A stretch of DNA of 64,000 nt from NCBI GenBank assembly GCA_963841205.1, contig CAWJCH010000009.1:76220-140219 (forward strand), read 5' to 3'. The translations under genes and the position numbers were made by a program. Position 1 is the stretch's first letter. Every line of letters starts with the position of its first letter. Below the pieces are notes generated by a model. It saw nothing but the letters and a program-made list of their open reading frames with translations, made no database searches and had not been told where the DNA came from. The stretch comes from CAWAWP01 sp963841205 (GTDB taxonomy: Bacteria; Chloroflexota; Ktedonobacteria; Ktedonobacterales; JADMIN01). Below are positions 28,535-37,582 of this stretch, piece after piece.

Positions 28535-28755
28535 GCACACCCGCTTCGTCTGGTAGAAGCAGGTACACATGACCGGTGAACGGTGCAGTTGTACACGACT
28601 GACGCCCAGTGCCACGACAACCCGGAATGTGGGCTATACTTGCGGCAGGCCGCCCCTGCTGATATCAGGGGTGCGTTTAGTGGGTGTCGGGTGTTTATCG
28701 CACCTGGCGCTCACGACCCATTTGAGTGGGCTTTCGCTCCCGCAAGTATAGCACA
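28480..28755. repeat. 276-bp perfect repeat (leader of receiver 4), copy 2
   Basis: Identical to 18078-18353 over all 276 bases at an offset of 10,402. The flanking bases differ immediately on both sides. Confidence 0.95.
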
Positions 28756-28948
28756 CGCACGCTCTTGCAAACGCGCGATGTCAAGCCTCCCCTCGGCCGG
28801 TGACCTGCGCCTGCCTACCCTCCCCATGGGCGAGACTCTTGCGTTCGTCCGCTCGTGAAAGCGAGCGGACAGCATGAACTGCACTCACCAACTGCACTCA
28901 CCACTCGACCCTGCTGAGAATCTATTGCTCGCCGTCGCTTGGAGGGTG

Positions 28949-29251
28949 CTACGCGTCGGCTCGGCTCGTGCGGTTGCCGGTGAAGAGGCGCACGATCACG
29001 ACCAGCAGGATCGCGCCGATCGCCGCGACGATCAGTTCACCCACCAAGCCGTAGTTTCCGGAGTTGAAGAGGCCGAAATAGCTGACGAGGAAGTTTGCGC
29101 CGATCGCGCCGATCACCCCGAAGATCAGGTCGCCGACGATGCCGAAGCCGGCGCCGCGCATCGCGCGGCCCGTCACGGCGGCGGCGAGCGCGCCGACGAT
29201 GAACTGCAACACCAGGTCGCTCAAGGTGAAGGAAACCGATCCGAGTACCAT
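28949..29251 (-). CDS. GlsB/YeaQ-family membrane protein, paralogue 3
   Basis: A 100-residue three-helix protein, MVLGSVSFTLSDLVLQFIVG, closely similar to paralogue 1 (23803-24105), including FGVIGAIGANFLVSYFGLFN. AAGGAG upstream supports the ATG at 29251. It lies on the opposite strand to paralogue 1; an inverted duplication is likely. Envelope-stress role is family-based. Confidence 0.9.
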   Translation of the reverse strand: MVLGSVSFTLSDLVLQFIVGALAAAVTGRAMRGAGFGIVGDLIFGVIGAIGANFLVSYFGLFNSGNYGLVGELIVAAIGAILLVVIVRLFTGNRTSRADA

Positions 29252-29869
29252 TGGGAATGCTCCTTACAGGCACGGGCACGTCATTTCGTGCACCCGCGCG
29301 TCTACTCTCATGGCGACAATGCAGGCATGGCGACGATGCAGGGTTCGCCATGAAAACCGGATCACATCCATCGATGCGCGTCGCACCACAGGAGACGAAC
29401 TCCGCAGACGCACGACACGGACACACGACACGGACACACGACACGGACACGCGCCGGGGATGCACGACGGATGATGACGGATGCATGACACGGGTGCAGC
29501 GAGGAACACGACGGGAAGCGCTCTCCGTTTTTCCTTGATCCCGCCGATCCACACGCCTCAGGATGTGAAATACGCAGCGCGGAACATCTGGCTCGGCGCG
29601 AACGGGTGCATTCAGCGATGCTCGGCGAAGTAACCGACATGGCCCTGGTGATGGGAAGCACAATCCCTGCCAATTACAAGTAGGCGCCGTGTACGTCCTC
29701 CTCCTGAGTTCGGGAGGATAGGCTCGCTCGCACGAACAGCCGGCCCGTGCCACACCGTGCCTTTGCCGCACGCTCTGTGTCGATGCCGGCGTCGGTGCCG
29801 GAGGCACAGGCCCGAGGGCGATGCAGACGAGTGCTCACAGCCGCCACGCCAAGCCATACCGCTATTCCA
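29252..29869. other. Intergenic region with a 13-bp tandem array
   Basis: Three perfect copies of CACGACACGGACA at 29411-29449. No gene supported in these 618 bases. Confidence 0.45.
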
Positions 29870-30541
29870 CTACTCTGGCGCTACGGGCGTCAGTTGGCGA
29901 GCGCGACGCCTCCGCCGCCACAGCCAGATGCCAGCGCCCAGGCCGCTACACACCACGAGGATGCCAAGCACCAGCAGCCAGGTGGGCACCACCGCGCGCG
30001 CCGCCGCCAGCAGCACCAACACGCGGGATCCCTGCCGCACCACGAGCACGCCGAGCCAGAAGTAGGCGAATGACCACAGCAGCGAGGCGACGGCCACGGT
30101 GGGGACGAAGATCCGATAGGGGGTGCCGCCGAGTCCCGAGAGGACGGTGGCGGGGATGCGCATGCCGGGGATGAAACGACCGGCGACGAGCGCCAGCCGC
30201 TGTCTGCGGGCGAACCAGCGCTCCGTGCGCGCGATCCGCTGCGGGCTCAAGCGCAGGAATTTCCCGTAGCGCTGCAAGAGGCCGCGTCCGCCATGGCGCA
30301 TCACCAGGTAGAGCAGCGAGGAGCCGGCGGAGACGGCCACGGTGGCGATGCCGATCACCGCAAGACTCGAACCGACCAGCCATCCGGACGCCTGCGTGCC
30401 GGCCAACAGGATCAACATGTCGCTGGGGATGGGGATCGGGATGCCAGACTCCTCGATCACGATCAGAATGAAGAGGGTCGGCAGGAGATAGATGTGCAGG
30501 AAGCGCAGCACCAACGGCCCGAGGTCCTGCAGCGCCGACAT
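29870..30541 (-). CDS. DedA-family membrane protein
   Basis: A 223-residue integral membrane protein of the DedA/VTT superfamily. It shows EESGIPIPIPSDMLILLAG (residues about 30-48, the E..PIP.P re-entrant motif), YLVMRHGGRG and the family core RFIPGMRIPATVLSGLGGTP (about 125-144) with the conserved F-x-P-G-x-R. DedA proteins flip lipid carriers such as undecaprenyl phosphate. GGGGGAG supports the ATG at 30541. The region before it holds 12- and 14-bp tandem arrays that may separate promoter elements. Confidence 0.92.
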   Translation of the reverse strand: MSALQDLGPLVLRFLHIYLLPTLFILIVIEESGIPIPIPSDMLILLAGTQASGWLVGSSLAVIGIATVAVSAGSSLLYLVMRHGGRGLLQRYGKFLRLSPQRIARTERWFARRQRLALVAGRFIPGMRIPATVLSGLGGTPYRIFVPTVAVASLLWSFAYFWLGVLVVRQGSRVLVLLAAARAVVPTWLLVLGILVVCSGLGAGIWLWRRRRRARQLTPVAPE

Positions 30542-30594
30542 GCGCGAACTCCCCCTGTGGTCCCTGCACACCTATCCAGTCGACGGGTGAGGAC

Positions 30595-30740
30595 GACGAT
30601 CGCCACACGACGATCGCCACACGACGATCGCCACACGAGGGTGAGCGCGGTACGTGCCGTGCCGGGCACCGGAGCACCGTCCGGAGCACCGTCCGGAGCA
30701 CCGTCCGGAGCACCGTCCGGAGCACCGTCCGGAGCACCGT
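30595..30740. repeat. Two tandem arrays: 14-bp x about 3 and 12-bp x 6
   Basis: CGCCACACGACGAT is repeated from 30601 to 30640, and GGAGCACCGTCC occurs at 30671, 30683, 30695, 30707, 30719 and (two mismatches) 30731. They lie between the DedA start and the next gene's stop. Unit length near 12 with no spacers excludes CRISPR. Confidence 0.9.
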
Positions 30741-30839
30741 GTGGTACACCGGGAGGACGCCGCCGGGATGAGGCTCCGGCGAACGCAAAACCTCGCGGGT
30801 CCGTTGGCGTTGCTCTCGGCCACCCTGTGTGTACGAGGA

Positions 30840-31139
30840 TCATGCTCCCCGGTCTGGTGCGCTCGTGACCTTCTCGACGTGGTGCGCCTCGCCAACCTCA
30901 TGCACGAGGCGGCTGGCCGCCGCTCGCAAGAGGACCGAGACGGCGATCGCGTAGGCGGCGAAGGCCGCGATGGTGACCATCGCCACATACGTGAGTTGGT
31001 CGGGGGGCCAGTGTTGCGTACCCTCGGAGGCCACGAGCAGGGTCACGCCCGCAGCCAACACCCCGCCGAACAGCGCGCTCAATACCACGCGAGAAACTAA
31101 TCGATCGGTCGTCCCGAGCAGGAACCCCAGGAATTTCAT
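30840..31139 (-). CDS. Two-helix membrane protein
   Basis: A 99-residue protein, MKFLGFLLGTTDRLVSRVVL, with helices near 18-38 and 55-80 (VAMVTIAAFAAYAIAVSVLL) and a charged C-terminus. AAGGGG upstream of the ATG at 31139. Not recognised; part of the run of small membrane-protein genes. Confidence 0.65.
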   Translation of the reverse strand: MKFLGFLLGTTDRLVSRVVLSALFGGVLAAGVTLLVASEGTQHWPPDQLTYVAMVTIAAFAAYAIAVSVLLRAAASRLVHEVGEAHHVEKVTSAPDRGA

Positions 31140-31477
31140 GCGGGCAGCCCCTTTTCTCACCGCGTCGTCTCACCGCGTCGTCTCATCGCGCGAGCGATGC
31201 ACCTGTCGTCACCGGCACGTCGTCATGAGCAACGGCCGCCGCAGCAGGTGGTGCCGCGCTGATGATCAGCCCCAAGTCACCATTTCCACCGCTTCACGCA
31301 GCATGCCACGCTTCTTCGCATTCGTCGCGATGCCAGCCGCCTGCTGCGCGGCCTTCTCTCGCAAGAGGGTCTCCGCCACATGGACAGGGCAAGCGCCGAC
31401 GCGTCGCCAGAACGCTCGAGCTCTGGCGACTGCGCACGGTGCGACGCCCGACCGTGAAAGGGCTTAGCGGGAGCTGG
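31140..31477. other. Intergenic region with a 13-bp tandem duplication
   Basis: TCTCACCGCGTCG is repeated at 31155-31180 with a partial third copy. No gene supported. Confidence 0.45.
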
Positions 31478-31762
31478 CTAACTGTTGACTCGCCCCCGAC
31501 TCCCGGTCAAGAGGTGGACGACCAGCAGCAGCACGACGGCGCCAACCACCGCCACGAGGAAGCCGGAGAGGGTGAAGCTGGTCAGCGTGGTGCTCAACCC
31601 GTTGCCGCCGATCCCCACGAGACCGAACAGCAGGCCACCGAGGAAGGCGCCGATGATGCCGACGACGATGTCGCCCACCACCCCGAGCCCGCCGCCTCGG
31701 ACGATCATGCTGGCCAACCAACCCGCAAGCCCGCCGATGATCAGAAATATGATCAGACCCAT
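31478..31762 (-). CDS. GlsB/YeaQ-family membrane protein, paralogue 4
   Basis: A 94-residue protein with MGLIIFLIIGGLAGWLASMI, GVVGDIVVGIIGAFLGGLLF and a last helix FLVAVVGAVVLLLVVHLLTG. Typical GlsB topology and GG/GWLA motif. The ATG at 31762 is preferred; a TTG five codons earlier is in frame. The upstream site is weak. Fourth family member in 8 kb. Confidence 0.88.
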   Translation of the reverse strand: MGLIIFLIIGGLAGWLASMIVRGGGLGVVGDIVVGIIGAFLGGLLFGLVGIGGNGLSTTLTSFTLSGFLVAVVGAVVLLLVVHLLTGSRGRVNS

Positions 31763-32302
31763 GTTACGCTGACCCAAAAGGACGTGGCAGACGCGGCGAT
31801 CGTGGCTTCACTCCAACGGCAAGGCGAGGAAGCACAGCGACGGTTCCAATGCGATAGCAAGCAATGATGCACATGGGGCCGCTGGCACCAGCCGCACAGC
31901 GTCGCGCCTCGCGCGTAGAACATGACAAATTAGTCACCTTCCCGGAAGTTTACAGCGATGGTGGCATAAAACCACCGAGGGACAACCGATGAGCACCCGC
32001 GGACCGAGCGGCGCCATCATAAATACGGGGCCTGCCGCGCGCCAACTCGACGCTGCGGAGCTCCAGAAGACGAAAATACGAGCTGACACCGCGATCGTGG
32101 TGGATAAAACTTCTGGTGCGCGTGTGGCTACGCTGGCGGATGCAGCGCAATGGTCGCGTGACATCGTTCAGGATCGAATCCGCGAGCGTCTCGCAGGTCA
32201 AGTAGTCGTCATCGCACGTCCGAAAGGTGGTTCGTTTACGCTCGAGGAAGCTGCAGCTGCTCGCCATGCGGCGGTAAGTGGCATCACCGTTGTCACGCCT
32301 AG

Positions 32303-33142
32303 AGCCTGTTATGGACTTGAGTAGAGATGGATGAGCTGATGGAGCATGAGGCCGGCGAAGGCCAGGAAATGCAGGCCCGCCAAGACGCCGGGCAGGCGCT
32401 CATAGTCGCGGGCGAGGCGGCGGAAGCGACTCGCCCAAGCGAAGCTACGCTCCACGATCCAACGTTTGGGCAAGAGGACGAAACCGCGCTTGGCCTCCGG
32501 CACCTGGACGATCGGGAGGCGGATGCCCGGCTCCGCCGCCGTCGCGGCGACCTCGTCGCCGGTGGAGCCCTGATCGACCAAGGCCACCTCCACCGTCTGG
32601 CCGGTCACCTGCTGCACCTGCTCGGCCAGGGCCGCCACCGGGGTGCGCTCATCCGCGTTGGCGGGCGTGACCAGCAGCGCCACGAGGTCGCCCAGGGTCT
32701 CGACCGCCGCGTGGACCTTCGCTCCCTTGCGGCGCTGGTGCCCGCTGTCGCCGGCCCGCGCGCCGCTCTCGGGGCTCGAGTGCCGCACGCGAGCGTCCAG
32801 GATCGCCGCCGTCGGGTGCGGGGCGCGGCCCGTGCGGGCGCGCAGCAGCAGCCGCAGGTCGTGCACCAGCGCCTCGCCTGCTGGTAGACGGCGCGGGCCA
32901 CGGCGGGAAATTCGTCGGCAGCGAGCGCCAGGGTGCGCCCGTCTGCACCAGAGAGCGTACGGCGTTGAAGACCGCGCGCAGCTCGTGTTTGCGCTGCAAC
33001 GCGTCGGGCGCGAGCACGGTCAGCTACGGCGTGACGAAGGCCCATCCCTCGTCGCTCACGTCACTCGGAGAGCGGTTCGGGGGTGGGGTGGTCGCCATGC
33101 GCGCATGCTAGCACGCACTTCCCCTCACGTTCATAACAGGCT
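32303..33142. mobile_element. IS5-family insertion sequence (840 bp) with CTAG target duplication
   Basis: Terminal inverted repeats AGCCTGTTATG (32301-32311 region) and CATAACAGGCT (33132-33142), flanked by CTAG at 32299-32302 and 33143-33146. The transposase is on the minus strand. Four-base CTAG/YTAR duplications are usual for IS5-type elements. Confidence 0.85.
32309..33098 (-). pseudogene. IS5-family transposase, broken
   Basis: Start ATG 33098 reads MATTPPPNRSPSDVSDEGWA, then TAG in frame at about 33026, then ELRAVFNAVRSLVQTGAPWR and SLPTNFPPW in the next segment (typical IS5 N-terminus). Later frames carry AAVETLGDLVALLVTPANAD and VALVDQGSTGDE (catalytic Asp) and RWIVERSFAWASRFRRLARDY (Glu region). 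At least one stop and one or two shifts make it inactive as read. Confidence 0.85.
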
Positions 33143-33146
33143 CTAG

Positions 33147-33434
33147 TATCTTGGTAATGTCGACGGAGCAGTACAATGGGGGTTGCGTTTGGCCTAAGGG
33201 CATGGGGTGGGGTGTACCTGGACAGGCTCTGGGGCGATCGAGCCCGTTGCTGAGATGCGGTCCCCCACTCCCTTAGCGAGCTACTTGCAGGTCGGACGGT
33301 ATCGGAGGCCCCGAGACGGCGGAGACGCCCGAGAGCGGTGAGCCTGGATGAACACGAGTGGCACCGAGTAGCTCCCGCCCAGCCGTGAGGAGGAGACGAT
33401 GCGGCAGACGCCCCCGGCGAGTTGAGGCCGCGAG
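33147..33434. other. 3' remainder of the interrupted gene and spacer
   Basis: 33147-33276 belongs to the gene split by the IS5 element. 33277-33434 shows nothing else. Confidence 0.5.
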
Positions 33435-34380
33435 GTGGCCAAAGCCAAGTGCGACGCGGCCTTGCTCCGCGAGGGACAGCTGACGCAGCGGACCTTCGCC
33501 CTGGATCCTGCGGGCTTCGCGGCCGTAGACCGCTGGATCGGCGAGCAGGGAGTCGAGGCGGTCCACGCCTGCCTGGAAGCGACCGGTGCGTACGGCGCGG
33601 CGTTGGCGCTGGCCCGCGCTGCGGCGGGGCAGCAGGTCAGCATCGTCACCCCGGCCCGCATCGCCGCCTCTGCCCAGAGCCGGTGGACCCGCACCAAGAC
33701 GGATACGTCGGCGGCCGCGCGCAGTGCCCACTTCGGTGCGCGGGAACAACCTCCGATCTGGACCCCACCCTCCGCGGAGGTCCAGGAAGTACAAGCGCTG
33801 GGACGGCGGGTGGAGATGCGGCAGGAGATGGTGCAGCACGAGGAGCATCGTCGCCAGGGTGGCGGCTCCGCGCAGGCGGTGCGTGCCTCGATTGCGGCCA
33901 CCCGTGCCTTCCCGCGCCAGGAACTGGCCCAGACCCAGCACCTCGTCCAGCAGCAGGGTAGAACAGTCCGCCGCGCTGCGCCGTCACCAGCAGCTGCTCT
34001 GCTCGATTCCCGGAGTGGGGGCGTGGACGGCGGCACGGGTGCTCGCCGAGATTGCGCTCGTGCGCGCGGCCGTCGAGGCCCGGCAGTGAGCGGCCTATGC
34101 CGGTCTGACGCCCCAGGAGCGGACGTCGGGGAGCTCGGGGCCTCACCCGCCACGGCTGGCCAAAACGGGCAAGAGCCGGCGGCGCCGCGCGCGCTCCCTC
34201 CCGGCCATGGTGGCCATGCGCCACCATCCCGCCGTGCAGGCTCTGGCCGAGCGTCTGCGGGCCCGCGGCAAACGCCCCAGGGTCATGGTCGGGGCGGCCA
34301 TGCGCAAGCTCCTGCATGTGATCTCTGGCGTACTCAAATCGGGTAAGCCCTTCGATCCCGCACGAGCTCTGGCCGCGTAA
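33435..34380 (+). pseudogene. IS110-family transposase, heavily frameshifted
   Basis: The N-terminal DEDD domain reads DVAKAKCDAALLREGQLTQR-like sequence and VEAVHACLEATGAYGAALAL; after shifts the C-terminal transposase_20 domain appears as LLCSIPGVGAWTAARVLAEI, an in-frame TGA at 34087, AAYAGLTPQERTSGSSG and LLHVISGVLKSGKPFDPARA ending at TAA 34380. Its catalytic Ser lies in the SGSSG segment. No intact frame spans it. Confidence 0.85.
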
Positions 34381-34395
34381 GCGGCTCAGCAAGGT

Positions 34396-34433
34396 CTGAG
34401 GACTTTCGACCACCAGTGGTCGAAAGTCCTCAG
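34396..34433. terminator. Perfect 18-bp hairpin after the IS110 ruin
   Basis: CTGAGGACTTTCGACCAC, loop CA, then the exact complement, 15 bases after the transposase stop. Followed by AAAGG rather than a T-tract, so it may be an element end or a bidirectional hairpin rather than a true terminator. Confidence 0.5.
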
Positions 34434-34458
34434 AAAGGTCAAGCGCAGAGTTCCGAGC

Positions 34459-34716
34459 TTGACACTCAAGACGGTATCTAGGTACCGCTACTCCCTCGCA
34501 CCACAGCCTGGCGCACTGAGGCCGTCTCAGGCGCAATGGAACACCCAATATGGAACCGCCTGGCACATGGCGCGACGCACGCTCACCGCTGCAGTGTTGT
34601 TAGGCAAGCTCACGCCGGCGGAAGCGGAGGCGAACCACCAATATCTGACTTGGCGTTACTTCTCGCGGCTCACCGGACTACAATACCAGCGGTCTCGATG
34701 GAAACCGGGACGATAG
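34459..34716 (+). CDS. Hypothetical small protein (start uncertain)
   Basis: A frame of up to 85 residues, ending AVLLGKLTPAEAEANHQYLT and WRYFSRLTGLQYQRSRWKPG. The composition is protein-like, but the only start near its beginning is TTG 34459 without a ribosome site; the first ATG is 34570. It precedes the 34735 gene by 18 bases. Confidence 0.4.
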   Translation: MTLKTVSRYRYSLAPQPGALRPSQAQWNTQYGTAWHMARRTLTAAVLLGKLTPAEAEANHQYLTWRYFSRLTGLQYQRSRWKPGR

Positions 34717-34734
34717 CGACGAAAGGATGGTCGC

Positions 34735-35043
34735 ATGGAGACCTTCGGCGATATCTGCACGATTGTGCTGAACCACAAAGCGGAGACGTTCACCGTCCAT
34801 TTGCGCGGGCATGAGCCTATCACACTCGACGCCTTCACGATGATGGCTGTGTTGTACGCTGGCGCCGACGCGAACGTCGTGGATCTCGCTAGCAAGTGGG
34901 CCTCGGCGCAGGGCGAGCGCCTCGCAGTGGTGGATCCGAAGTGGCAGCGTGCGCAACGAGAGGCGGCACGACTCGGCGAGGCATCAGCGCAGCAGTTCGG
35001 TGTGAGGCTCGCGGCAGAACGCGGCGAGGAGATGCAATCGTAA
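34735..35043 (+). CDS. Hypothetical protein
   Basis: A 102-residue protein, METFGDICTIVLNHKAETFT, with beta-rich first half and helical, charged second half (WASAQGERLAVVDPKWQRAQ). AAGGA precedes the ATG. First of three small plus-strand genes (34735, about 35076, 35360), probably accessory. Family unknown. Confidence 0.65.
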   Translation: METFGDICTIVLNHKAETFTVHLRGHEPITLDAFTMMAVLYAGADANVVDLASKWASAQGERLAVVDPKWQRAQREAARLGEASAQQFGVRLAAERGEEMQS

Positions 35044-35075
35044 GCTCAACTCCGGAGCGCACTCCACGCAAACGC

Positions 35076-35291
35076 GTGCCAGCGCCGATCGTGCCACCGA
35101 ACATCCCACCGGCAACGGATGAGGAGGTTGAGCGGCATCGTCGCTGGGAGGCCATCGACCACGAGATGCTCATCTCGAAGCGGATTGCGGAGGATCTCGC
35201 ACTGGTGGAGCAGGACTGTTGGAGCAGGACTGTCAGCGCGAGCTGCACGAGAAGCAGGAGCGCGACAGCGAGCAGTAGTCTGAGCGAGTAG
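35076..35291 (+). pseudogene. Small charged protein whose C-terminus is shifted by a 14-bp duplication
   Basis: The frame is open before 35076 (possible GTG start there) and reads PPATDEEVERHRRWEAIDHE then LISKRIAEDLALVEQDC. TGGAGCAGGACTGT is then duplicated (35206-35219, 35220-35233). Without the extra 14 bases the helix would continue QRELHEKQERDSEQ and stop; with it the frame changes to a Ser-rich tail. The start is uncertain. Confidence 0.45.
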
Positions 35292-35359
35292 CGGATACGG
35301 TATGCGTCATGCTGGAAGGCTGGTTAGAGTATCCCTGAGTTGCGGAGGGGAGTAACGCA

Positions 35360-35515
35360 ATGGTGCTTGCAGACTACAGCGCACTTATCCTCACCATCGT
35401 TGGCGTTGCCTTGTTTCTGTGGGTGGCATACGTGCTCGTCATGTTTGTGGTGATCACCGTGGACAATATTATTGACGCTAGACGCGACCGGACCGAGAGG
35501 AGAAGCGACAAGTAG
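35360..35515 (+). CDS. 51-residue single-helix membrane microprotein
   Basis: ATG 35360 with GGAGGGGAG nine bases upstream. The product (MVLADYSALILTIVGVALFL, then WVAYVLVMFVVITVDNII) is one long membrane helix with a basic, charged C-terminus (DARRDRTERRSDK), predicted inside. It stops at 35515, just before the second solo IS605-type end. No family recognised. Confidence 0.7.
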   Translation: MVLADYSALILTIVGVALFLWVAYVLVMFVVITVDNIIDARRDRTERRSDK

Positions 35516-35536
35516 TAGACTTCACCTTCTCATGAT

Positions 35537-35792
35537 CATCAAAGAATGTGGCGCGAAGACCCCGCGGTTCACCCACGGGGAGGAAGCGCCGCGCGCCGTC
35601 AGGCGCTCCCGACAACCGGACAACCACCGACCAGGTGTGCGATTCTCGCCCCCCTACCGCAGGGCCCGCGGGAATCGACGCGTGTGGAGGTGGCTTCGGG
35701 GCACGACATGACCGTGTACGACGCTCCTAGCTCGCTAGGTGAGCGGTGGTCAGCCCAAGAATCCCCCGGCTTCAGCCGTGGGGAGTGGTCAA
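35537..35792 (+). repeat. Solo IS605-type right end (possible omegaRNA remnant), copy B
   Basis: Near-identical to 9697-9952: same TAGPAGIDACGGG-like frame, same terminal hairpin (CCCCCGGCT, TC, AGCCGTGGGG) and end GTGGTCAA. No tnpB body in the preceding 600 bases. It directly abuts an open frame at 35791, as copy A abuts 9954. Confidence 0.6.
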
Positions 35793-36072
35793 GAACCTCA
35801 TAGACGCCTTGACCGAGGTGGCGAACAGCAAGCATGACGCCTGGAGAATCAAGACCCCGGAGCTGGAGCTCCGATGCAACCTGACGGCGGACGGGCCGGA
35901 CTACGAAGGGGATATCTACACGACCGGCATGGGTGCCCAGACCTCCGGTGAAGATTGGCGGCAGACGCCAGGCGTCACCAGACGGCTTGAATGGGCAATC
36001 GCGTGGCTCGTGCAGCAGGGCAAGCGCGACGCCTTGCTCGGAGACCGGTGGGAGCACAGCGGGAACTTCTAG
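35791..36072 (+). CDS. Hypothetical protein, 5' end cut or replaced by the solo right end
   Basis: From the element border the frame reads NLIDALTEVANSKHDAWRIK, with ELELRCNLTADGPDYEGDIY and EWAIAWLVQQGKRDALLGDR, ending TAG 36072. About 94 residues remain. The only starts lie inside the inserted repeat (GTG 35746 region), so the native N-terminus is missing. Family unknown. Confidence 0.5.
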   Translation, partial: KNLIDALTEVANSKHDAWRIKTPELELRCNLTADGPDYEGDIYTTGMGAQTSGEDWRQTPGVTRRLEWAIAWLVQQGKRDALLGDRWEHSGNF

Positions 36073-36522
36073 CAACTCCGCACGTTGGCATGGCGCGTCG
36101 AAGCACCGGCGCAGCTTTCGGGCTCAGGCTCCAGCGAGCGCTTTCCCTATTCCCGCCACGCCTTCAGGTGGACTCGTTGATGCCGCGGTACTTCTGCCGG
36201 TACGAGAGATCCGACTCGCAAGAGGTGGATAGCAAGGGTTGCAGGCGCGCCTTCGAGGGCGGTGTTCGGCCCGCTGATCGAGATCAGCGCCGTCGCTACC
36301 TTCACCCAGCGCTTCTTCAAGTCACGGTGAGCGAGGCCGCTCTGTTGTCCACCGTAGTGGTATGAAACGCGTTCGGGTTGGATCGGGCGCGTCGCTCTTT
36401 GGTCATGTGATTTTGACCCCAAGACGTACAAAGAGCGACACGATCACCGATGCCCTTGTCAGCAGGGCTGGCACCAGGAAGCCGCTTAGGATGCGGAACG
36501 AGTGGGCATTGGTGCTTTCCCG
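36073..36522. other. Region without a supported gene
   Basis: Open frames are short and poorly composed. Nothing supported. Confidence 0.4.
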
Positions 36523-36552
36523 TGGACACCGGAGAATAGGTTGTAGTACACT
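36523..36552 (+). promoter_or_regulatory. Sigma-70 type promoter for the translin-family gene
   Basis: TGGACA (36523-36528), 18-base spacer, TACACT (36547-36552). The 17 bases GTACACTATGCGTGAAT (36546-36562) are identical to those around the promoter at 6317. Confidence 0.5.
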
Positions 36553-36686
36553 ATGCGTGAATGACGCAGGGGGCCTCGCCGGTCTTTCGGCGCAGGGATG
36601 CACGCGAGCTGCGGCGGTGGACGATCCATCTTCTGGTGACGCATAGTCGCCAGCGCATCTCAGCCAACCAAGCAGAGGTGAGTATC

Positions 36687-37331
36687 GTGCCAGACATCCC
36701 AACTCTTGGTCGGTCCGCACAGGACTATTTAGCGGCGAAGCACGCCGCGCGCGAACGGGCGCTGCCGAAGTCGCGCCACGCGATCCGCCTCTGCGCCAAC
36801 GCGATCCGCGCCGCCCACCGCGATGAGTTCGACTCTGCCCGGCAGTTGGTCGCCGAGGCGGGCACTCTGTTGCGCGGCATGGCTGCTGATCTGCACGATC
36901 ACCTCGACATCTTCTACGCCGGCTTCGTGGCCGACGCGCAGAAAGAGTACGCCGAAGCGGCGCTGACCAACGCGCTGATCCAGCGCGAGCCGTTGCCGAC
37001 GCCGGAAGATCTCGGCGTCGAGTGGGCGCCTTTCCTCAATGGCATGGGCGAGGCGCTCGGCGAGCTGCGCCGTTACATCCTCGACCGCATGCGCCTGGGC
37101 AAGACGGACTCGTGCGAGTCGCTGCTCGCTGACATGGACGAGATCTACGCGCTGCTGATCACGCTGGATTACCCCGACGCGATCACGGGCAACCTGCGCC
37201 GCACGACCGATGCGGCGCGTGGCATCCTGGAGAAGACGCGCGGCGACCTCACGCTCGGTGTGAGCCAGGCACGGCTCAACGCGGCGATGGAGCGCGTGCA
37301 GCAGCGGCTGGAGCGGTTGACGGATTTCTAG
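36687..37331 (+). CDS. Translin-family (translin-like) helical protein
   Basis: A 214-residue all-helical protein. SRHAIRLCANAIRAAHRDEF (about 28-47) and LGVEWAPFLNGMGEALGELR with RYILDRMRLG (about 108-140) match bacterial and archaeal members of the translin superfamily; eukaryotic translin/TRAX bind and cleave RNA. The acidic residues of the E-x-x-x pattern in the helices (for example DMDEIYALL) could bind metal. GTG at 36687 with GAGGTGA site is preferred. The bacterial role is unknown; nuclease activity is possible. Confidence 0.8.
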   Translation: MPDIPTLGRSAQDYLAAKHAARERALPKSRHAIRLCANAIRAAHRDEFDSARQLVAEAGTLLRGMAADLHDHLDIFYAGFVADAQKEYAEAALTNALIQREPLPTPEDLGVEWAPFLNGMGEALGELRRYILDRMRLGKTDSCESLLADMDEIYALLITLDYPDAITGNLRRTTDAARGILEKTRGDLTLGVSQARLNAAMERVQQRLERLTDF

Positions 37332-37582
37332 GTTCACGCGGCAGCTATGTCTGTCCGACGGTACTTGCGGACGAGGCGATCGGTTTCACTCTGGTGGGTC
37401 GCTGATGTGGCGGTGTGCAATGGTCCCAAAAACCACCCAAGCGGTCCGAAAACGGCTACAATAGTCAACGGGAGAATGCCACAGGTCTCCTCGTCGCCGC
37501 TGTGCGCATGTGCCGCGAGACGCCGTTTTCGCTTCGCCCCTACGATGTGTTGATGATGTGTTTCAGCCGCGGAGAGCAGCCT

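Larger units (their letters stand above)
31989..33276 (+). pseudogene. Hypothetical gene interrupted by an IS5-type insertion
   Basis: The frame from ATG 31989 (MSTRGPSGAIINTGPAARQL, charged and helical, about 104 codons) reaches the insertion at 32302. Removing 32303-33142 and one CTAG target copy restores the frame across the join, continuing SILVMSTEQYNGGCVWPKGM to TAG at 33274-33276. So the pre-insertion gene had about 147 codons. The N-terminal part may still be made, ending in IS sequence at 32324. Family unknown. Confidence 0.65.

Noticed and set aside
30671..30740. Tandem 12-bp array as a CRISPR
   Set aside because: Units are adjacent with no spacers and too short; no cas genes in the window.
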